From Gammaproteobacteria bacterium (GTDB lineage: Bacteria > Pseudomonadota > Gammaproteobacteria > DSM-16500), in the NCBI GenBank assembly GCA_027459575.1, contig DAIDIB010000002.1, positions 1 through 60,455 of the forward strand: a stretch of DNA of 60,455 nucleotides, given 5' to 3'. A program made the translations under genes and the position numbers. A model generated the notes under the pieces. It was not told the origin of the DNA and ran no database searches. It saw only the letters and a list, made by a program, of their open reading frames with translations. This document shows, piece after piece, positions 43,659-52,852 of this stretch; the first letter of the stretch is position 1, and the number at the start of each line of letters is the position of its first letter.

Positions 43659-44848
43659 AAGAGTTCATCCCAGATGGGTGTGGCGAAGGGGGCGTGGGGC
43701 CATGTCATTCCTACGACCGTGGGAATCTCCGGGGAGGTCCCCGCTTTCGCGGGGATGACAGACATAATTTCAGCCGCTAATTTTGGCGCGAGCGCGAGTT
43801 TAGTCGGCCAACCGATGGTGACATTACCATACGTGCTGCAAAATGACGTTTCCGGTTTCAGGCCACTTTTTTGCAGCGGTTCGGCGCGATCAATTCTAAA
43901 CGTGGCGAACTCCGCTTTGGAAAAATCCAGCCAGGGAAATAATGAGGTTAATTCTTCACGCGCCGCTGCAATTTGTTGATCGGTCGTTTTTTCTACGCCG
44001 GTTTCTGATAACAAACCACCTAAATACCATACCGCGCCACCATCGTGCATATAATGCGTGGTAACCGTAATACGCGGACGCGCGCCAAAACCCACACAGT
44101 GCGCGTACAGCGGCAACTTAAATGGAGTTTTCACCATCACCATGTGCAGTGGTCGTCGCTGCATGGCAAGCGTTGGCTGATTTAATTTTTTGATGATGAC
44201 TTCGTTACCTTCGCCGGCGGTAAAAACAAAATGCTGTGCACTGAGTTGCATTTCTTTGTCACCTGAACGAAGCGTAATGTAATCCAGTTTTCCCGTTGCG
44301 TCTAAATGCAAGTCATCTTCACGCATCGTGTCAATTTTAAAAATGACATCTGCGTAAGGCTTCGCAAGCTCACGCACTAACGCTGGCACATCGAGGACAA
44401 TTTCATCCAGCGCATACACTTCGCCTCTAAAAGATGTGTTGTTAAATACTTCGGGATAATTTTTTTTATCAAGCGCCGCGACACGACTACTTAACGCAGC
44501 ACTCGCTAAAAAGCCGCCTAATTTAGCCGTTAATTTATTGGAAGCCCACAGATAATGTTGCGGCGATAGAATTTTCACTTGCGATAAATCAATCTCACCC
44601 GTGCCTTGCAAACACTGACGCCACAAAGCCGGCATATCCGCCATCGCCGTCGCATCATTGGTCAACACACCTTGCAGAGCGTACTTCATACCGCCGTGTA
44701 TGATACCCTGCGAACGCGAGGTCTGGCCGCAGCCCAAGGCATTGGTCTCAAACAACACAGCATCGTAACCCTGCTGCCGCAGCCGGTTTAATAGCCAAAG
44801 CCCCGCAATGCCGCCGCCGAATATTGTTATATCAGATGATATTTTCAT
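43649..44848 (-). CDS. FAD-dependent oxidoreductase (DAO family) with repeat-encoded C-terminus
   Basis: 399 aa flavoprotein resembling glycerol-3-phosphate dehydrogenase and D-amino-acid oxidases: ITIFGGGIAGLWLLNRLR at the N-terminus, GCGQTSRSQGIIHGGMKYAL (FAD-contact segment) near 45. The catalytic core seems complete. From about residue 365 the frame runs through a complete family B repeat (SVIPAKAGTSPEIPTVVGM) and then 17 further residues, so the natural C-terminus has been extended or replaced. Substrate unknown. It overlaps the aldo/keto reductase gene. Confidence 0.82.
   Translation of the reverse strand: MKISSDITIFGGGIAGLWLLNRLRQQGYDAVLFETNALGCGQTSRSQGIIHGGMKYALQGVLTNDATAMADMPALWRQCLQGTGEIDLSQVKILSPQHYLWASNKLTAKLGGFLASAALSSRVAALDKKNYPEVFNNTSFRGEVYALDEIVLDVPALVRELAKPYADVIFKIDTMREDDLHLDATGKLDYITLRSGDKEMQLSAQHFVFTAGEGNEVIIKKLNQPTLAMQRRPLHMVMVKTPFKLPLYAHCVGFGARPRITVTTHYMHDGGAVWYLGGLLSETGVEKTTDQQIAAAREELTSLFPWLDFSKAEFATFRIDRAEPLQKSGLKPETSFCSTYGNVTIGWPTKLALAPKLAAEIMSVIPAKAGTSPEIPTVVGMTWPHAPFATPIWDELLCN
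43704..43761. repeat. Family B repeat inside a coding sequence
   Basis: Left GTCATTCC...GGGAATC hairpin, right GGTCCCCGC-TTTC-GCGGGGATGACAG. It is in frame in the 3' part of the FAD oxidoreductase gene. Confidence 0.85.
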
Positions 44849-44911
44849 GCCGAAATTTTACTCATTTTGCGGTAGAATAGCAGCCAATTTTTGATTATTT
44901 AGATAGAATTG

Positions 44912-44941
44912 CCCCGGACACAAAAAACGTGTCCGGGCTAC
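44912..44941. repeat. Family A repeat, half element with GGACAC stem
   Basis: CCCCGGACACAAAAAACGTGTCCGGGCTAC. It lies between divergent genes, so it is one of the few copies not at a stop codon. Confidence 0.8.
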
Positions 44942-44964
44942 ATCAAAAACCACAGCAGCTAGAA

Positions 44965-45034
44965 CGGCGGACCGGGAGGTTCTGTTTCTTTTTCGCAGCG
45001 CAGCGAGAAAAAAAACAGACCTACCGGGCCGTGG
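44965..45034. repeat. Family C hairpin repeat, copy 2 (inverted)
   Basis: CGGCGGACCGGGAGGTTCTG...CAGACCTACCGGGCCG, the reverse complement of the 13491-13556 element with few differences. It ends 27 bases before the mnmG ATG. Confidence 0.85.
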
Positions 45035-45061
45035 TTACAGGTATATTTGTGAGCAAGAGAA

Positions 45062-46936
45062 ATGATTGATATAAAACAAAAATTTGATGTAATTGTCGTC
45101 GGTGGCGGCCACGCCGGCACCGAAGCCGCACTTGCTTGCGCCCGTATGGGATGCCAAACACTGCTACTCAGCCATAATATCGAAACGCTCGGCCAGATGT
45201 CCTGCAACCCCGCCATAGGCGGCATCGGCAAGGGGCATTTAGTAAAAGAAATCGATGCCTTGGGCGGTGCGATGGCACGCGTCGCGGATGAAGCCGGCAT
45301 CCATTTTCGCATTCTAAACGCCAGCAAAGGACCAGCAGTCCGCGCCACCCGTGCCCAGGCTGATCGAGTTTTATACAAGCAAGCCATTCGTCGCCGCCTC
45401 GAAACGCAGCCTAATCTGGTCTTGTTTCAACAAGCCGCGGACGACATTCTAATCGAGCAAGACAAGGTCGTTGGCGTCGTCACCCAAATGGGTTTAAAAC
45501 TCCACGCGCGCGCCGTCATCTTAACCGCAGGCACTTTTCTCGCTGGCAAAATACACATCGGCCTCAACAATTACGAAGGCGGTCGCGCCGGTGATCCGCC
45601 AGCAAAATCACTCGCGCATCGTTTGCGCGAATTGCCATTCCGCATCAGCCGATTAAAAACCGGCACACCGCCACGCATTGACGGACGCACAGTAGATTTC
45701 AGCGTCATGGAACAGCAACACGGCGACACACCCACACCCGTGTTTTCATTTCTAGGCAACATCAGCGAACACCCACGACAAACTTGTTGTTACATCACCC
45801 ACACCAATGAAAAAACACACGAGTACATTCGTGCAGGATTGTCAGAGTCGCCCATGTACACCGGCGTGATTGAAGGCGTCGGCCCACGTTATTGTCCCTC
45901 CATCGAAGATAAAGTGATGCGTTTCGCCGACAAAACTTCGCATCAGATTTTTGTCGAGCCAGAAGGATTAACCACACATGAATTATATCCCAACGGCATT
46001 TCCACCAGCTTATCTTTCGCCTGTCAGTTGGAATTTGTGCGCTCAATACGCGGTTTTGAAAACGCGCACATCACACGCCCGGGATATGCGATTGAATATG
46101 ATTTTTTCGATCCACGCGATTTGAAATTATCGCTCGAAACCAAAGCTGTTTCGGGATTATTTTTCGCCGGACAAATTAACGGCACCACCGGCTACGAAGA
46201 AGCTGCCGCGCAGGGAATATTAGCGGGCATCAACGCCGCGCGATTAGCGCAAGAACAAGAAGCGTGGACACCACGCCGAGATGAAGCGTACATCGGCGTA
46301 TTAGTCGATGACTTGGTGACACGCGGCACACAAGAACCTTATCGCATGTTTACCAGCCGCGCCGAGTATAGATTATTGTTGCGCGAAGATAACGCCGACA
46401 TGCGCCTCACCCCCAAGGGCAGAGAATTAGGTTTAGTTGATGATGAACGCTGGCAGCGATTTGAAGCGAAACAACAAGCAGTAAGCAATGAATCCGAACG
46501 TTTAGATAAAATGTTAGTACGCCCAGGCAGCCCAGAAGCTACGCATATAGAAAACTTATTGCAGCAGCCTCTCAGCAGAGAATATCGCGTGATGGAATTG
46601 TTGCGGCGTCCAGAATTAACTTACAACGATTTGATGCAGGCAGAAGCATTAGGCCCAGCGCTTACTGATGAGCAAGCTGCGCAACAAATTGAAATTCAAG
46701 CGAAGTATGCGGGTTATATCGAACGACAAGAAGATGAGATTGCACGTCAAATACGGCAGGAAACGACAAAAATTCCCGCTGAATTTGATTACAGCAACAT
46801 CAGCGGTTTATCAGCGGAATTAAAACAGAAGCTTGCGAAAGCGCGACCAGAGACCATTGGGGTAGCATCACGCATTTCGGGTATAACGCCAGCAGCGATT
46901 TCGCTGCTGTTGGTTCACGTTAAGCGTGCGGGATGA
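45062..46936 (+). CDS. mnmG: tRNA uridine-5-carboxymethylaminomethyl modification enzyme
   Basis: FAD protein that, with MnmE, modifies wobble uridine 34 in several tRNAs. 624 aa (E. coli 629). [21 protein letters not shown] binds [25 protein letters not shown] and [11 protein letters not shown] are family signatures; two conserved cysteines are present. The upstream region carries family A and C hairpins. First gene of mnmG-rsmG-parA; its stop overlaps an ATG (46933) in the rsmG frame. Confidence 0.97.
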   Translation: MIDIKQKFDVIVVGGGHAGTEAALACARMGCQTLLLSHNIETLGQMSCNPAIGGIGKGHLVKEIDALGGAMARVADEAGIHFRILNASKGPAVRATRAQADRVLYKQAIRRRLETQPNLVLFQQAADDILIEQDKVVGVVTQMGLKLHARAVILTAGTFLAGKIHIGLNNYEGGRAGDPPAKSLAHRLRELPFRISRLKTGTPPRIDGRTVDFSVMEQQHGDTPTPVFSFLGNISEHPRQTCCYITHTNEKTHEYIRAGLSESPMYTGVIEGVGPRYCPSIEDKVMRFADKTSHQIFVEPEGLTTHELYPNGISTSLSFACQLEFVRSIRGFENAHITRPGYAIEYDFFDPRDLKLSLETKAVSGLFFAGQINGTTGYEEAAAQGILAGINAARLAQEQEAWTPRRDEAYIGVLVDDLVTRGTQEPYRMFTSRAEYRLLLREDNADMRLTPKGRELGLVDDERWQRFEAKQQAVSNESERLDKMLVRPGSPEATHIENLLQQPLSREYRVMELLRRPELTYNDLMQAEALGPALTDEQAAQQIEIQAKYAGYIERQEDEIARQIRQETTKIPAEFDYSNISGLSAELKQKLAKARPETIGVASRISGITPAAISLLLVHVKRAG

Positions 46937-46983
46937 CGTCGCGTGCGGTAGCGGCAGGTATTGAACGGCGGCAAGAAAACAAA

Positions 46984-47622
46984 ATGACACTACACAAATT
47001 ACTCATAACAGCACTGATAGAAAACCAACTCACTATCAACGAACAAGCACAGCAAAAATTAATAGAATATTTAAAATTATTGCAACGCTGGAACAAAGTC
47101 TTCAACCTCACCACTATCACCGATCCCCGCGAAATGGTATATAAGCACCTCATCGACAGCCTATTAATGCAACCCTTCCTGCATGGCGCTCAACTACTCG
47201 ACGTAGGTAGTGGCGCAGGACTGCCCGGTATCCCGCTCGCTATCGTGAATCCCAACCTGCACTGGACCCTGCTCGACAAAAACAATAAAAAAACACGCTT
47301 CATGACCCAAGCTGTCGCGGAATTAAAACTAACGAACGTAGCCATCGTCAACGAACGCAGCGAAGATTTTCAACCCGAATTAAAGTTCGACACCATCCTC
47401 TCCCGTGCCTATGGCACAATAGCAATGTTCCTGACTACGACCCAACACCTCCTCGCCCCAAATGGAACATTTGTCGCCATGAAGGGCAAATACCCACAAG
47501 ATGAATTGATCGACATTCCACCCCATTACACCGTAGAAAAAACCGTGCCAATTGAGATAAAAGGCATTACAGTAGACAGATGCGTGGTGGTATTAAGAAG
47601 GATGACAACGTGGGCAAAATAA
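46984..47622 (+). CDS. rsmG: 16S rRNA (guanine527-N7)-methyltransferase
   Basis: 212 aa from the chosen start (E. coli 207). LQRWNKVFNLTTITDPREM, SAM site LLDVGSGAGLPGIPLAIV, and RAYGTIAMFL are typical. The alternative ATG at 46933 overlaps mnmG by 4 bases but adds 17 residues without family support. Loss or mutation of rsmG in other bacteria gives low-level streptomycin resistance. Overlaps parA by 13 bases. Confidence 0.94.
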   Translation: MTLHKLLITALIENQLTINEQAQQKLIEYLKLLQRWNKVFNLTTITDPREMVYKHLIDSLLMQPFLHGAQLLDVGSGAGLPGIPLAIVNPNLHWTLLDKNNKKTRFMTQAVAELKLTNVAIVNERSEDFQPELKFDTILSRAYGTIAMFLTTTQHLLAPNGTFVAMKGKYPQDELIDIPPHYTVEKTVPIEIKGITVDRCVVVLRRMTTWAK

Positions 47623-48389
47623 TCGCGATTACGAATCAGAAAGGCGGGGTGGGCAAAACCACCACCAGCATCAACCTCGCGGCATCATTCGCCGCCATGA
47701 AGCGCAAAGTTATGCTTATCGACTTCGATCCGCAAGGTAACGCGAGCGTCGGCAGCGGCGTGACTAAAGATATGGTGGAATATTCTTCTGACGAAGTGTT
47801 GTGCAATGAAGTAAATATCAAAGAAGCTTTGATTCGAACCAACGCCGGTTTTGACCTGCTCGCCACCCATCAGGAGTTAATCGTCGCGGAAATGCAACTG
47901 CTGCAAGCGCCACAACGCGAAGTACGGCTAAAAAATATTTTGAGCGCCGTGGTGAATGAATATGATTTCATCCTGATCGACTGCCCGCCCTCACTCAGCA
48001 TTTTAACCGTTAACGCGCTGGTCGCGGCGGATTCCGTGCTCATTCCCATCCAATGCGAATACTACGCGCTGGAAGGATTAACGGGCTTACTCAAAACCGT
48101 GGAACAAATACGCACCACTATCAATCCCAAATTACACATCGAAGGCTTGCTGCGCACCATGTACGATGGCCGCAACCGTTTGGCGGTTGATGTTTCCTCT
48201 CAATTACTCTCCCATTTCCCCGACCGTCTATACCGTACCGTTATCCCTCGTAACGTGCGCTTAGCCGAAGCACCCAGCCACGGCACCCCCATCCTGCAAT
48301 ATGATGAAAAATCGCAAGGAGCGATGGCTTATCTGGCTTTGGCGGGGGAGATATTACGCAGGGATGAAACACTGTCCAAAACGGGATAA
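47610..48389 (+). CDS. parA: Chromosome-partitioning ATPase ParA/Soj
   Basis: 259 aa deviant Walker ATPase that positions chromosome origins with ParB-parS. NQKGGVGKTTTSINLA (deviant Walker A at 9-18), LIDFDPQGNAS, DFILIDCPPSL. A GTG start at 47610 has AAGGA 8 bases upstream and is translationally coupled to rsmG. The expected parB is not next; a secreted-protein gene follows after ~140 bases. So parB is either elsewhere or was split off by a rearrangement. Confidence 0.93.
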   Translation: MGKIIAITNQKGGVGKTTTSINLAASFAAMKRKVMLIDFDPQGNASVGSGVTKDMVEYSSDEVLCNEVNIKEALIRTNAGFDLLATHQELIVAEMQLLQAPQREVRLKNILSAVVNEYDFILIDCPPSLSILTVNALVAADSVLIPIQCEYYALEGLTGLLKTVEQIRTTINPKLHIEGLLRTMYDGRNRLAVDVSSQLLSHFPDRLYRTVIPRNVRLAEAPSHGTPILQYDEKSQGAMAYLALAGEILRRDETLSKTG

Positions 48390-48464
48390 TCAAAAAAAAA
48401 TGCCAACATGCTGATTTTAAAGAGAAAATAATGCCGAGATGGGGTGCCTTTTTGTGCCTTTTTG

Positions 48465-48492
48465 TTGCACTATTTTCTGGTTGCGCTACAAT
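48465..48492 (+). promoter_or_regulatory. Putative promoter of the secreted Cys-rich gene
   Basis: TTGCAC, 16 bases, TACAAT. A second TATAAG follows at 48495. Just upstream GTGCCTTTTTGTGCCTTTTTG is a short tandem repeat. Confidence 0.4.
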
Positions 48493-48529
48493 AATATAAG
48501 ATAGCTTGCCTTTTCGAAGGTATAAAGAA

Positions 48530-49615
48530 ATGAAGAATTTCTATGTTAGGTTATTAAGCTTATTGGCTATCCTGTTTATTGCCCCGCAGGTTTATGCATA
48601 TGTATTTAATGTCAATGGGGGTGGGGGTGGAAGCGGGGGTGTAGGCGGCACTTCACTCGGTTCGACCTGCCCAAGCTGCACTGCCACACCAACAACTTCG
48701 GGACAAAAATCAGGGCTCGAACCGCCATTATATAAAACTATTTATTACGATAACAAAATGACAAATACACGAGCGGTGACTAATTTTGATTATTTTAGCG
48801 CTAAAATTAATCCGTGCATAAATGATCCATATAGTTATGGCGCGGGTGCCGCAAACGCAGTTGAACCCCTTGAGGATATCAATTCACAGCCGCCTTCGGG
48901 TAGTTCGACACCACCAGATGAATGCACTGTGACAAATCTGGTACAATGCAATGGCGTACCGTGCACCAGCACTTCTCAAACCATCACCACGGCCGTAGCT
49001 GCCGTATGTCCTGCTGGTTATGTGCAAGTGGGGTCTTTCAATATGCAGCCAGAAGTAAAATATAACGCAACATCTATCACCGAAAACAGCCCTACAGATA
49101 TACCAAATATGCAGACGTACCAAAGTTTGGTAAGTAAAGGTTTCCAATGTAGTGCAAGCTCTTATCCAAACGATCTTCAATCAGCTTGCATAAATGCGCC
49201 CGCTCAGGGGGTAGCAACTGCTATATTTGACTATGGTATACATACGCCTGTTCCAAACCCCACAGGAGCAGCGGGTGTGGTCGAATTTGATCACTTGGAA
49301 TATCATAATTCAAGTACTAATAATGCTTGTTATACTGGTAATTCAAACTGTTCTGGTACTCCGGATACCGCTTGCTATCTTGGTTGGGCTGCAAATAGCC
49401 CCACCTATGGCACATCATCCTCATCCGCAAGTATTCAGATGGTTACCGGACCTAATGGTGTTCAACCCAATGATATAATGTCTACCTATGCCTTCTTCTA
49501 TTATGGGAACATTTCATGCACCCTTCCATCAGGACCTTATTTCACTAACAATATGGCGCCTAGTTCTTTTGTGTGTGCTCGTCTTAAATCGCAGTACAAC
49601 CAGATTAATCCGTAA
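48530..49615 (+). CDS. Exported Gly- and Cys-rich protein of unknown function
   Basis: 361 aa; family not recognised. Signal peptide 1-23 (MKNFYVRLLSLLAILF, cleavage after VYA). Then a poly-Gly stretch (GGGGGSGGVGG) and a Thr/Ser/Cys-rich body with more than a dozen cysteines, many close together (CPSCTA, CNGVPCTS, NACYTGNSNCSG), suggesting a disulfide-bonded extracellular or surface protein. The start at 48530 has AAGG 9 bases upstream. It occupies the place where parB would be expected. Confidence 0.7.
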   Translation: MKNFYVRLLSLLAILFIAPQVYAYVFNVNGGGGGSGGVGGTSLGSTCPSCTATPTTSGQKSGLEPPLYKTIYYDNKMTNTRAVTNFDYFSAKINPCINDPYSYGAGAANAVEPLEDINSQPPSGSSTPPDECTVTNLVQCNGVPCTSTSQTITTAVAAVCPAGYVQVGSFNMQPEVKYNATSITENSPTDIPNMQTYQSLVSKGFQCSASSYPNDLQSACINAPAQGVATAIFDYGIHTPVPNPTGAAGVVEFDHLEYHNSSTNNACYTGNSNCSGTPDTACYLGWAANSPTYGTSSSSASIQMVTGPNGVQPNDIMSTYAFFYYGNISCTLPSGPYFTNNMAPSSFVCARLKSQYNQINP

Positions 49616-49639
49616 TACCATCACTCACATTAATTAGCG

Positions 49640-49718
49640 TATAATGTTTCGGATTCTGGATCCCGGCTTTCGCCGGGACGACTTTGGATGGCGGTGCCGC
49701 TTTGGATGGCAGTGCCAC
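49640..49718. repeat. ubiE leader: -10 box, family B half element and 18-base tandem repeat
   Basis: TATAAT at 49640-49645; CTGGATCCCGGC-TTTC-GCCGGGACGAC at 49656-49682; then TTTGGATGGCGGTGCCGC (49683-49700) and TTTGGATGGCAGTGCCAC (49701-49718), 16 of 18 identical. Confidence 0.7.
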
Positions 49719-49754
49719 TTGATGCATGCAGGACTACTACACAAGGCAAAAATC

Positions 49755-50501
49755 ATGACGCGTGATAAAACCCACTTCGGCTACCGAGAAGTGCCTACCG
49801 AAGAAAAAGCCAGTCTGGTTGGCGAAGTATTCCGTTCCGTTGCCCCTAAATATGATTTGATGAATGACTTGATGTCTTTGGGCATGCATCGGCTGTGGAA
49901 ACAATTTACCTTGCAACAGGCGGGCGTGCGGGAAGGGCAGCGGGTGCTGGATGTGGCATCGGGCACGGGCGATTTGGCAAAAGCGTTTGCCAGACAGGTG
50001 GGACGTAGTGGCAAAGTCATTATGACCGATATTAATGAAGCCATGCTCGCGGTAGGGCGTGATCGACTGGCGGATGCGGGTATTGTGGGTAATGTAGAGT
50101 GTGTGTTGGCGAATGCCGAATGCCTGCCATTTACCGATGATGATTTTGATTTGGTCACCATTGCCTTTGGATTACGAAATGTAACGGATAAAAACGCCGC
50201 GCTGCGTTCTATGTATCGCGTGTTGAAGCCTGGCGGCAAATTACTAGTGCTGGAATTTTCTCATGCGACCTCGCCGTTATTGCAAAAAGCCTATGATGCG
50301 TATTCGTTTAATATTATTCCCAAGCTGGGTGAGATGGTGACAAACGATCGCGAGAGTTATCAGTATTTGGTAGAATCGATACGCATGCATCCTGATCAGG
50401 AAACGCTTAAAACCATGATGCAGGACGCGGGGTTTGAAAACGTGGAATATTTTAATTTGACAGGTGGAATTGTGGCGCTGCATAAGGGATGGAAATACTA
50501 A
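49755..50501 (+). CDS. ubiE: Ubiquinone/menaquinone C-methyltransferase
   Basis: SAM-dependent C-methylation in quinone synthesis. 248 aa (E. coli 251). [35 protein letters not shown] motif [16 protein letters not shown] and [17 protein letters not shown] are family signatures. The start at 49755 matches the family; the open frame to 49644 reads through a repeat. AAGG lies 9 bases upstream. First of ubiE-ubiJ-ubiB. TAA stop, then a family A repeat 2 bases later. Confidence 0.96.
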   Translation: MTRDKTHFGYREVPTEEKASLVGEVFRSVAPKYDLMNDLMSLGMHRLWKQFTLQQAGVREGQRVLDVASGTGDLAKAFARQVGRSGKVIMTDINEAMLAVGRDRLADAGIVGNVECVLANAECLPFTDDDFDLVTIAFGLRNVTDKNAALRSMYRVLKPGGKLLVLEFSHATSPLLQKAYDAYSFNIIPKLGEMVTNDRESYQYLVESIRMHPDQETLKTMMQDAGFENVEYFNLTGGIVALHKGWKY

Positions 50502-50503
50502 AT

Positions 50504-50587
50504 GTAGCCCGGGTGCGTTTTTTGCACCCGGGGACTGAAATCTAAACGAAGCATCGCTCCCGGGTGCAAAGAACGCACCCGGGCTAC
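50504..50587. repeat. Family A repeat, full copy
   Basis: GTAGCCCGGGTGCG...CCCGGGGACTGAAATC, TAAACGAAGC, then GCTCCCGGGTGC...CGCACCCGGGCTAC. It is 2 bases after the ubiE stop and 12 bases before the ubiJ start. Confidence 0.92.
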
Positions 50588-50599
50588 GCATGGGAAAAT

Positions 50600-51199
50600 A
50601 TGAAAACATTTGCAACTTCTACACTTAATATGACGGTCAACTCGCTGCTGCAGCTTGACCCCGCTTCAGAAAAGCGGCTGCGCAAATTGCAAGGTGTGGT
50701 GGTGGCGATTGACATACTGCCTTTTCATCACATCATACAAATGCTGGTAAACGATAATGCGCTGCACGTGCAGGAAGAAGCTGTGCTACAACCCGATGTA
50801 ATTATCCGCGGCACACCCTTGCAACTAACCGCATTAGCGCTTAATCAAGATCAAAAACAAAAATATTTCGCGGAAGATATTATCATCGAAGGTAACGCGG
50901 AATTGGCGCAAGATGTGCTGCACTTGTTTAATCACTTGCATATTGACTGGGAAGAGTTACTCTCCAATTTGATAGGCGATACACCAGCTTATCACGCTGG
51001 CAAATTCATGAGACGCACGACAAAATGGCTGCGCGAAGTTGAGCGCTCCTTCACAAAAAATGTAGATGAATATTTGCATGAAGAAAAGCAGTGGTTTCCC
51101 ACGAGGGAAGCTCTGCAGGATTTTTTTGATGAGATTGATACTTTGAGACTAGACGTTGATCGCATCGAGGCGAGAATTAAGGAATTACAAAGTGAATAA
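50600..51199 (+). CDS. ubiJ: Ubiquinone biosynthesis accessory factor UbiJ
   Basis: 199 aa (E. coli 201). SCP2-like lipid-binding N-terminus (VIIRGTPLQLTALAL, IIIEGNAELAQDVLHLFNHL, IDWEELLSNLIGD) and a C-terminal coiled coil typical of UbiJ. It holds ubiquinone intermediates in the Ubi complex with UbiK. Located between ubiE and ubiB as in E. coli. The start at 50600 avoids the repeat that the longer frame crosses. Confidence 0.92.
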   Translation: MKTFATSTLNMTVNSLLQLDPASEKRLRKLQGVVVAIDILPFHHIIQMLVNDNALHVQEEAVLQPDVIIRGTPLQLTALALNQDQKQKYFAEDIIIEGNAELAQDVLHLFNHLHIDWEELLSNLIGDTPAYHAGKFMRRTTKWLREVERSFTKNVDEYLHEEKQWFPTREALQDFFDEIDTLRLDVDRIEARIKELQSE

Positions 51200-51290
51200 C
51201 GATTCGCGAAGGCGGGAACCTACCGAGCCGTGGTTCCCATTAACAACTAGGTTGACCCGAAAATGGGTCCCCGCCTTCGCGGGGATGACA
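51195..51290. repeat. Family B repeat, degenerate left end, intact right hairpin
   Basis: Right half GGGTCCCCGCCTTCGCGGGGATGACA at 51265-51290 reads as a hairpin. Its GGGGA is 8 bases before the ubiB ATG and probably serves as the ribosome binding site. The left part contains CCTACCGAGCCGTGG, similar to one end of family C. Confidence 0.75.
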
Positions 51291-51292
51291 AT

Positions 51293-52852
51293 ATGAAGAT
51301 AATCACCCGACCACTCCGCCTCGCGCGCATCATCTACGTGATGATGCGCTACAACGTCGATGAAATCATCCTCGGCAAACACTGGTTTTTTCCCTTACGC
51401 ATCGCGGTTTATTTCAACCCGTTTTACTGGACTACCGGCAGAAAATTAACGCGCGGAGTCCGCATAAGGCTCGCCATAGAAGCGCTCGGACCCATATTTG
51501 TTAAAGCCGGACAGATCGTTTCTACCCGTCGTGATCTGTTACCCGACGATATCACCAACGAATTGGCCAAACTGCAAGACCGCGTGTCACCCTTTCCCGG
51601 CAGAAAAGCCAAAACGATCATTGAACAAGCCCAAGGTTGTTCTGTTGATAAAGTATTTAAAGAATTTGACATAAAAGCACTTGCCTCCGCTTCGATCGCG
51701 CAAGTACATGCCGCCACCTTGTTGAGTGGCGACTCAGTCGTGGTAAAAGTCTTGCGTCCCAATGTACGTGCCATGATCGACCGCGATATTGATTTATTAA
51801 TGATGCTGGCCAGTATCGCCAACCGCTATTGGTACAATGCGCGACATTTCAAACCCAAACAGATTGTGACTGAAGTCGCGCAAACCCTGTATGACGAACT
51901 GGATTTGATGCGCGAGGCGGCGAATGCCTCACAACTCAAACGTAATTTTGCCCATTCTGATTTATTGCATGTGCCAAAAATATACTGGAAGCAAACCAAT
52001 CCAAACATGTTAGTGATGGAACGCATTCATGGCATTCCGATTCATGATATTGCCCGACTAAAATCCGCCGGCGTTAATATGCGAAAACTAGCGGAAAGTG
52101 GCATCGAATTATTTTTCACGCAGATTTTTCGTGACAATTTTTTTCATGCCGATTTACATCCCGGCAATATTTTTGTTTCCGTCACCAACCCTAAACATCC
52201 CACGTTTATTTTGGTCGATTTTGGCATTGTCGGCTCACTCAGCAAGGAAGATCAACGCTACATCGCCGAAAACATGGTGGCGTTTTTCAAGCGCGATTAT
52301 CAACGCGTGGCGGAACTGCATATCGCTTGCGGCTGGCTATCACCTGATACGCGTGTCGATCAGTTTGAAGGCGCGGTGCGCGGCGCGTCAGAACCTATTT
52401 TCGAGCAAACGCAATATGATATTTCCTTTGGCCACCTGTTGCTTAAACTGTTTCAAGTGGCGCGACATTTTCAAATCAACATTCAGCCACAGCTGATTTT
52501 GCTGCAAAAAACCTTGCTGGGCATTGAAAGTTTAAGCCGATCTATTTCGCCAGACGTGGAAATCTGGTCTTTTGCCGGCCCGCAAGTAGAAAAATGGCTG
52601 AAAAGACAGATTGGCGTGAAAGCGTTTTTCAGCCGCATTCGGGAAAATCTGCCGCTATGGTCTGAGCAGCTACCACAACTACCTTCTTTACTGTTTGAAA
52701 CATTATCGGAAAAACGCAAGCAACAAGTTGAAGAACGTTTTGCACAGCGAAATTCCAACAACAATAATCAGGACAGTTATAAAGTCAAGTTCGCCTATTT
52801 TCTGACGGGCGTTATTGCCACAGCGATAGGAGTCGCGATCTATGTACATTAA
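51293..52852 (+). CDS. ubiB: Ubiquinone biosynthesis protein kinase-like ATPase UbiB
   Basis: 519 aa atypical kinase (ABC1/ADCK family), an ATPase that assists extraction of quinone intermediates from the membrane. KAGQIVSTRRDLLP (KxGQ motif), AQVHAATLLSGDSVVVKVLRP, HADLHPGNIFV (catalytic loop), LVDFGIVGSL. The C-terminus has a membrane helix (YFLTGVIATAIGVAIYV). Start at 51293; the upstream MGPRLRGDD reading is repeat-encoded. Overlaps the next gene by 11 bases. Confidence 0.95.
   Translation: MKIITRPLRLARIIYVMMRYNVDEIILGKHWFFPLRIAVYFNPFYWTTGRKLTRGVRIRLAIEALGPIFVKAGQIVSTRRDLLPDDITNELAKLQDRVSPFPGRKAKTIIEQAQGCSVDKVFKEFDIKALASASIAQVHAATLLSGDSVVVKVLRPNVRAMIDRDIDLLMMLASIANRYWYNARHFKPKQIVTEVAQTLYDELDLMREAANASQLKRNFAHSDLLHVPKIYWKQTNPNMLVMERIHGIPIHDIARLKSAGVNMRKLAESGIELFFTQIFRDNFFHADLHPGNIFVSVTNPKHPTFILVDFGIVGSLSKEDQRYIAENMVAFFKRDYQRVAELHIACGWLSPDTRVDQFEGAVRGASEPIFEQTQYDISFGHLLLKLFQVARHFQINIQPQLILLQKTLLGIESLSRSISPDVEIWSFAGPQVEKWLKRQIGVKAFFSRIRENLPLWSEQLPQLPSLLFETLSEKRKQQVEERFAQRNSNNNNQDSYKVKFAYFLTGVIATAIGVAIYVH

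Noticed and set aside
48390..48529. Remnant of parB after parA
   Set aside because: The 140-base region is AT-rich with promoter-like boxes and no ParB-like peptide in any frame.
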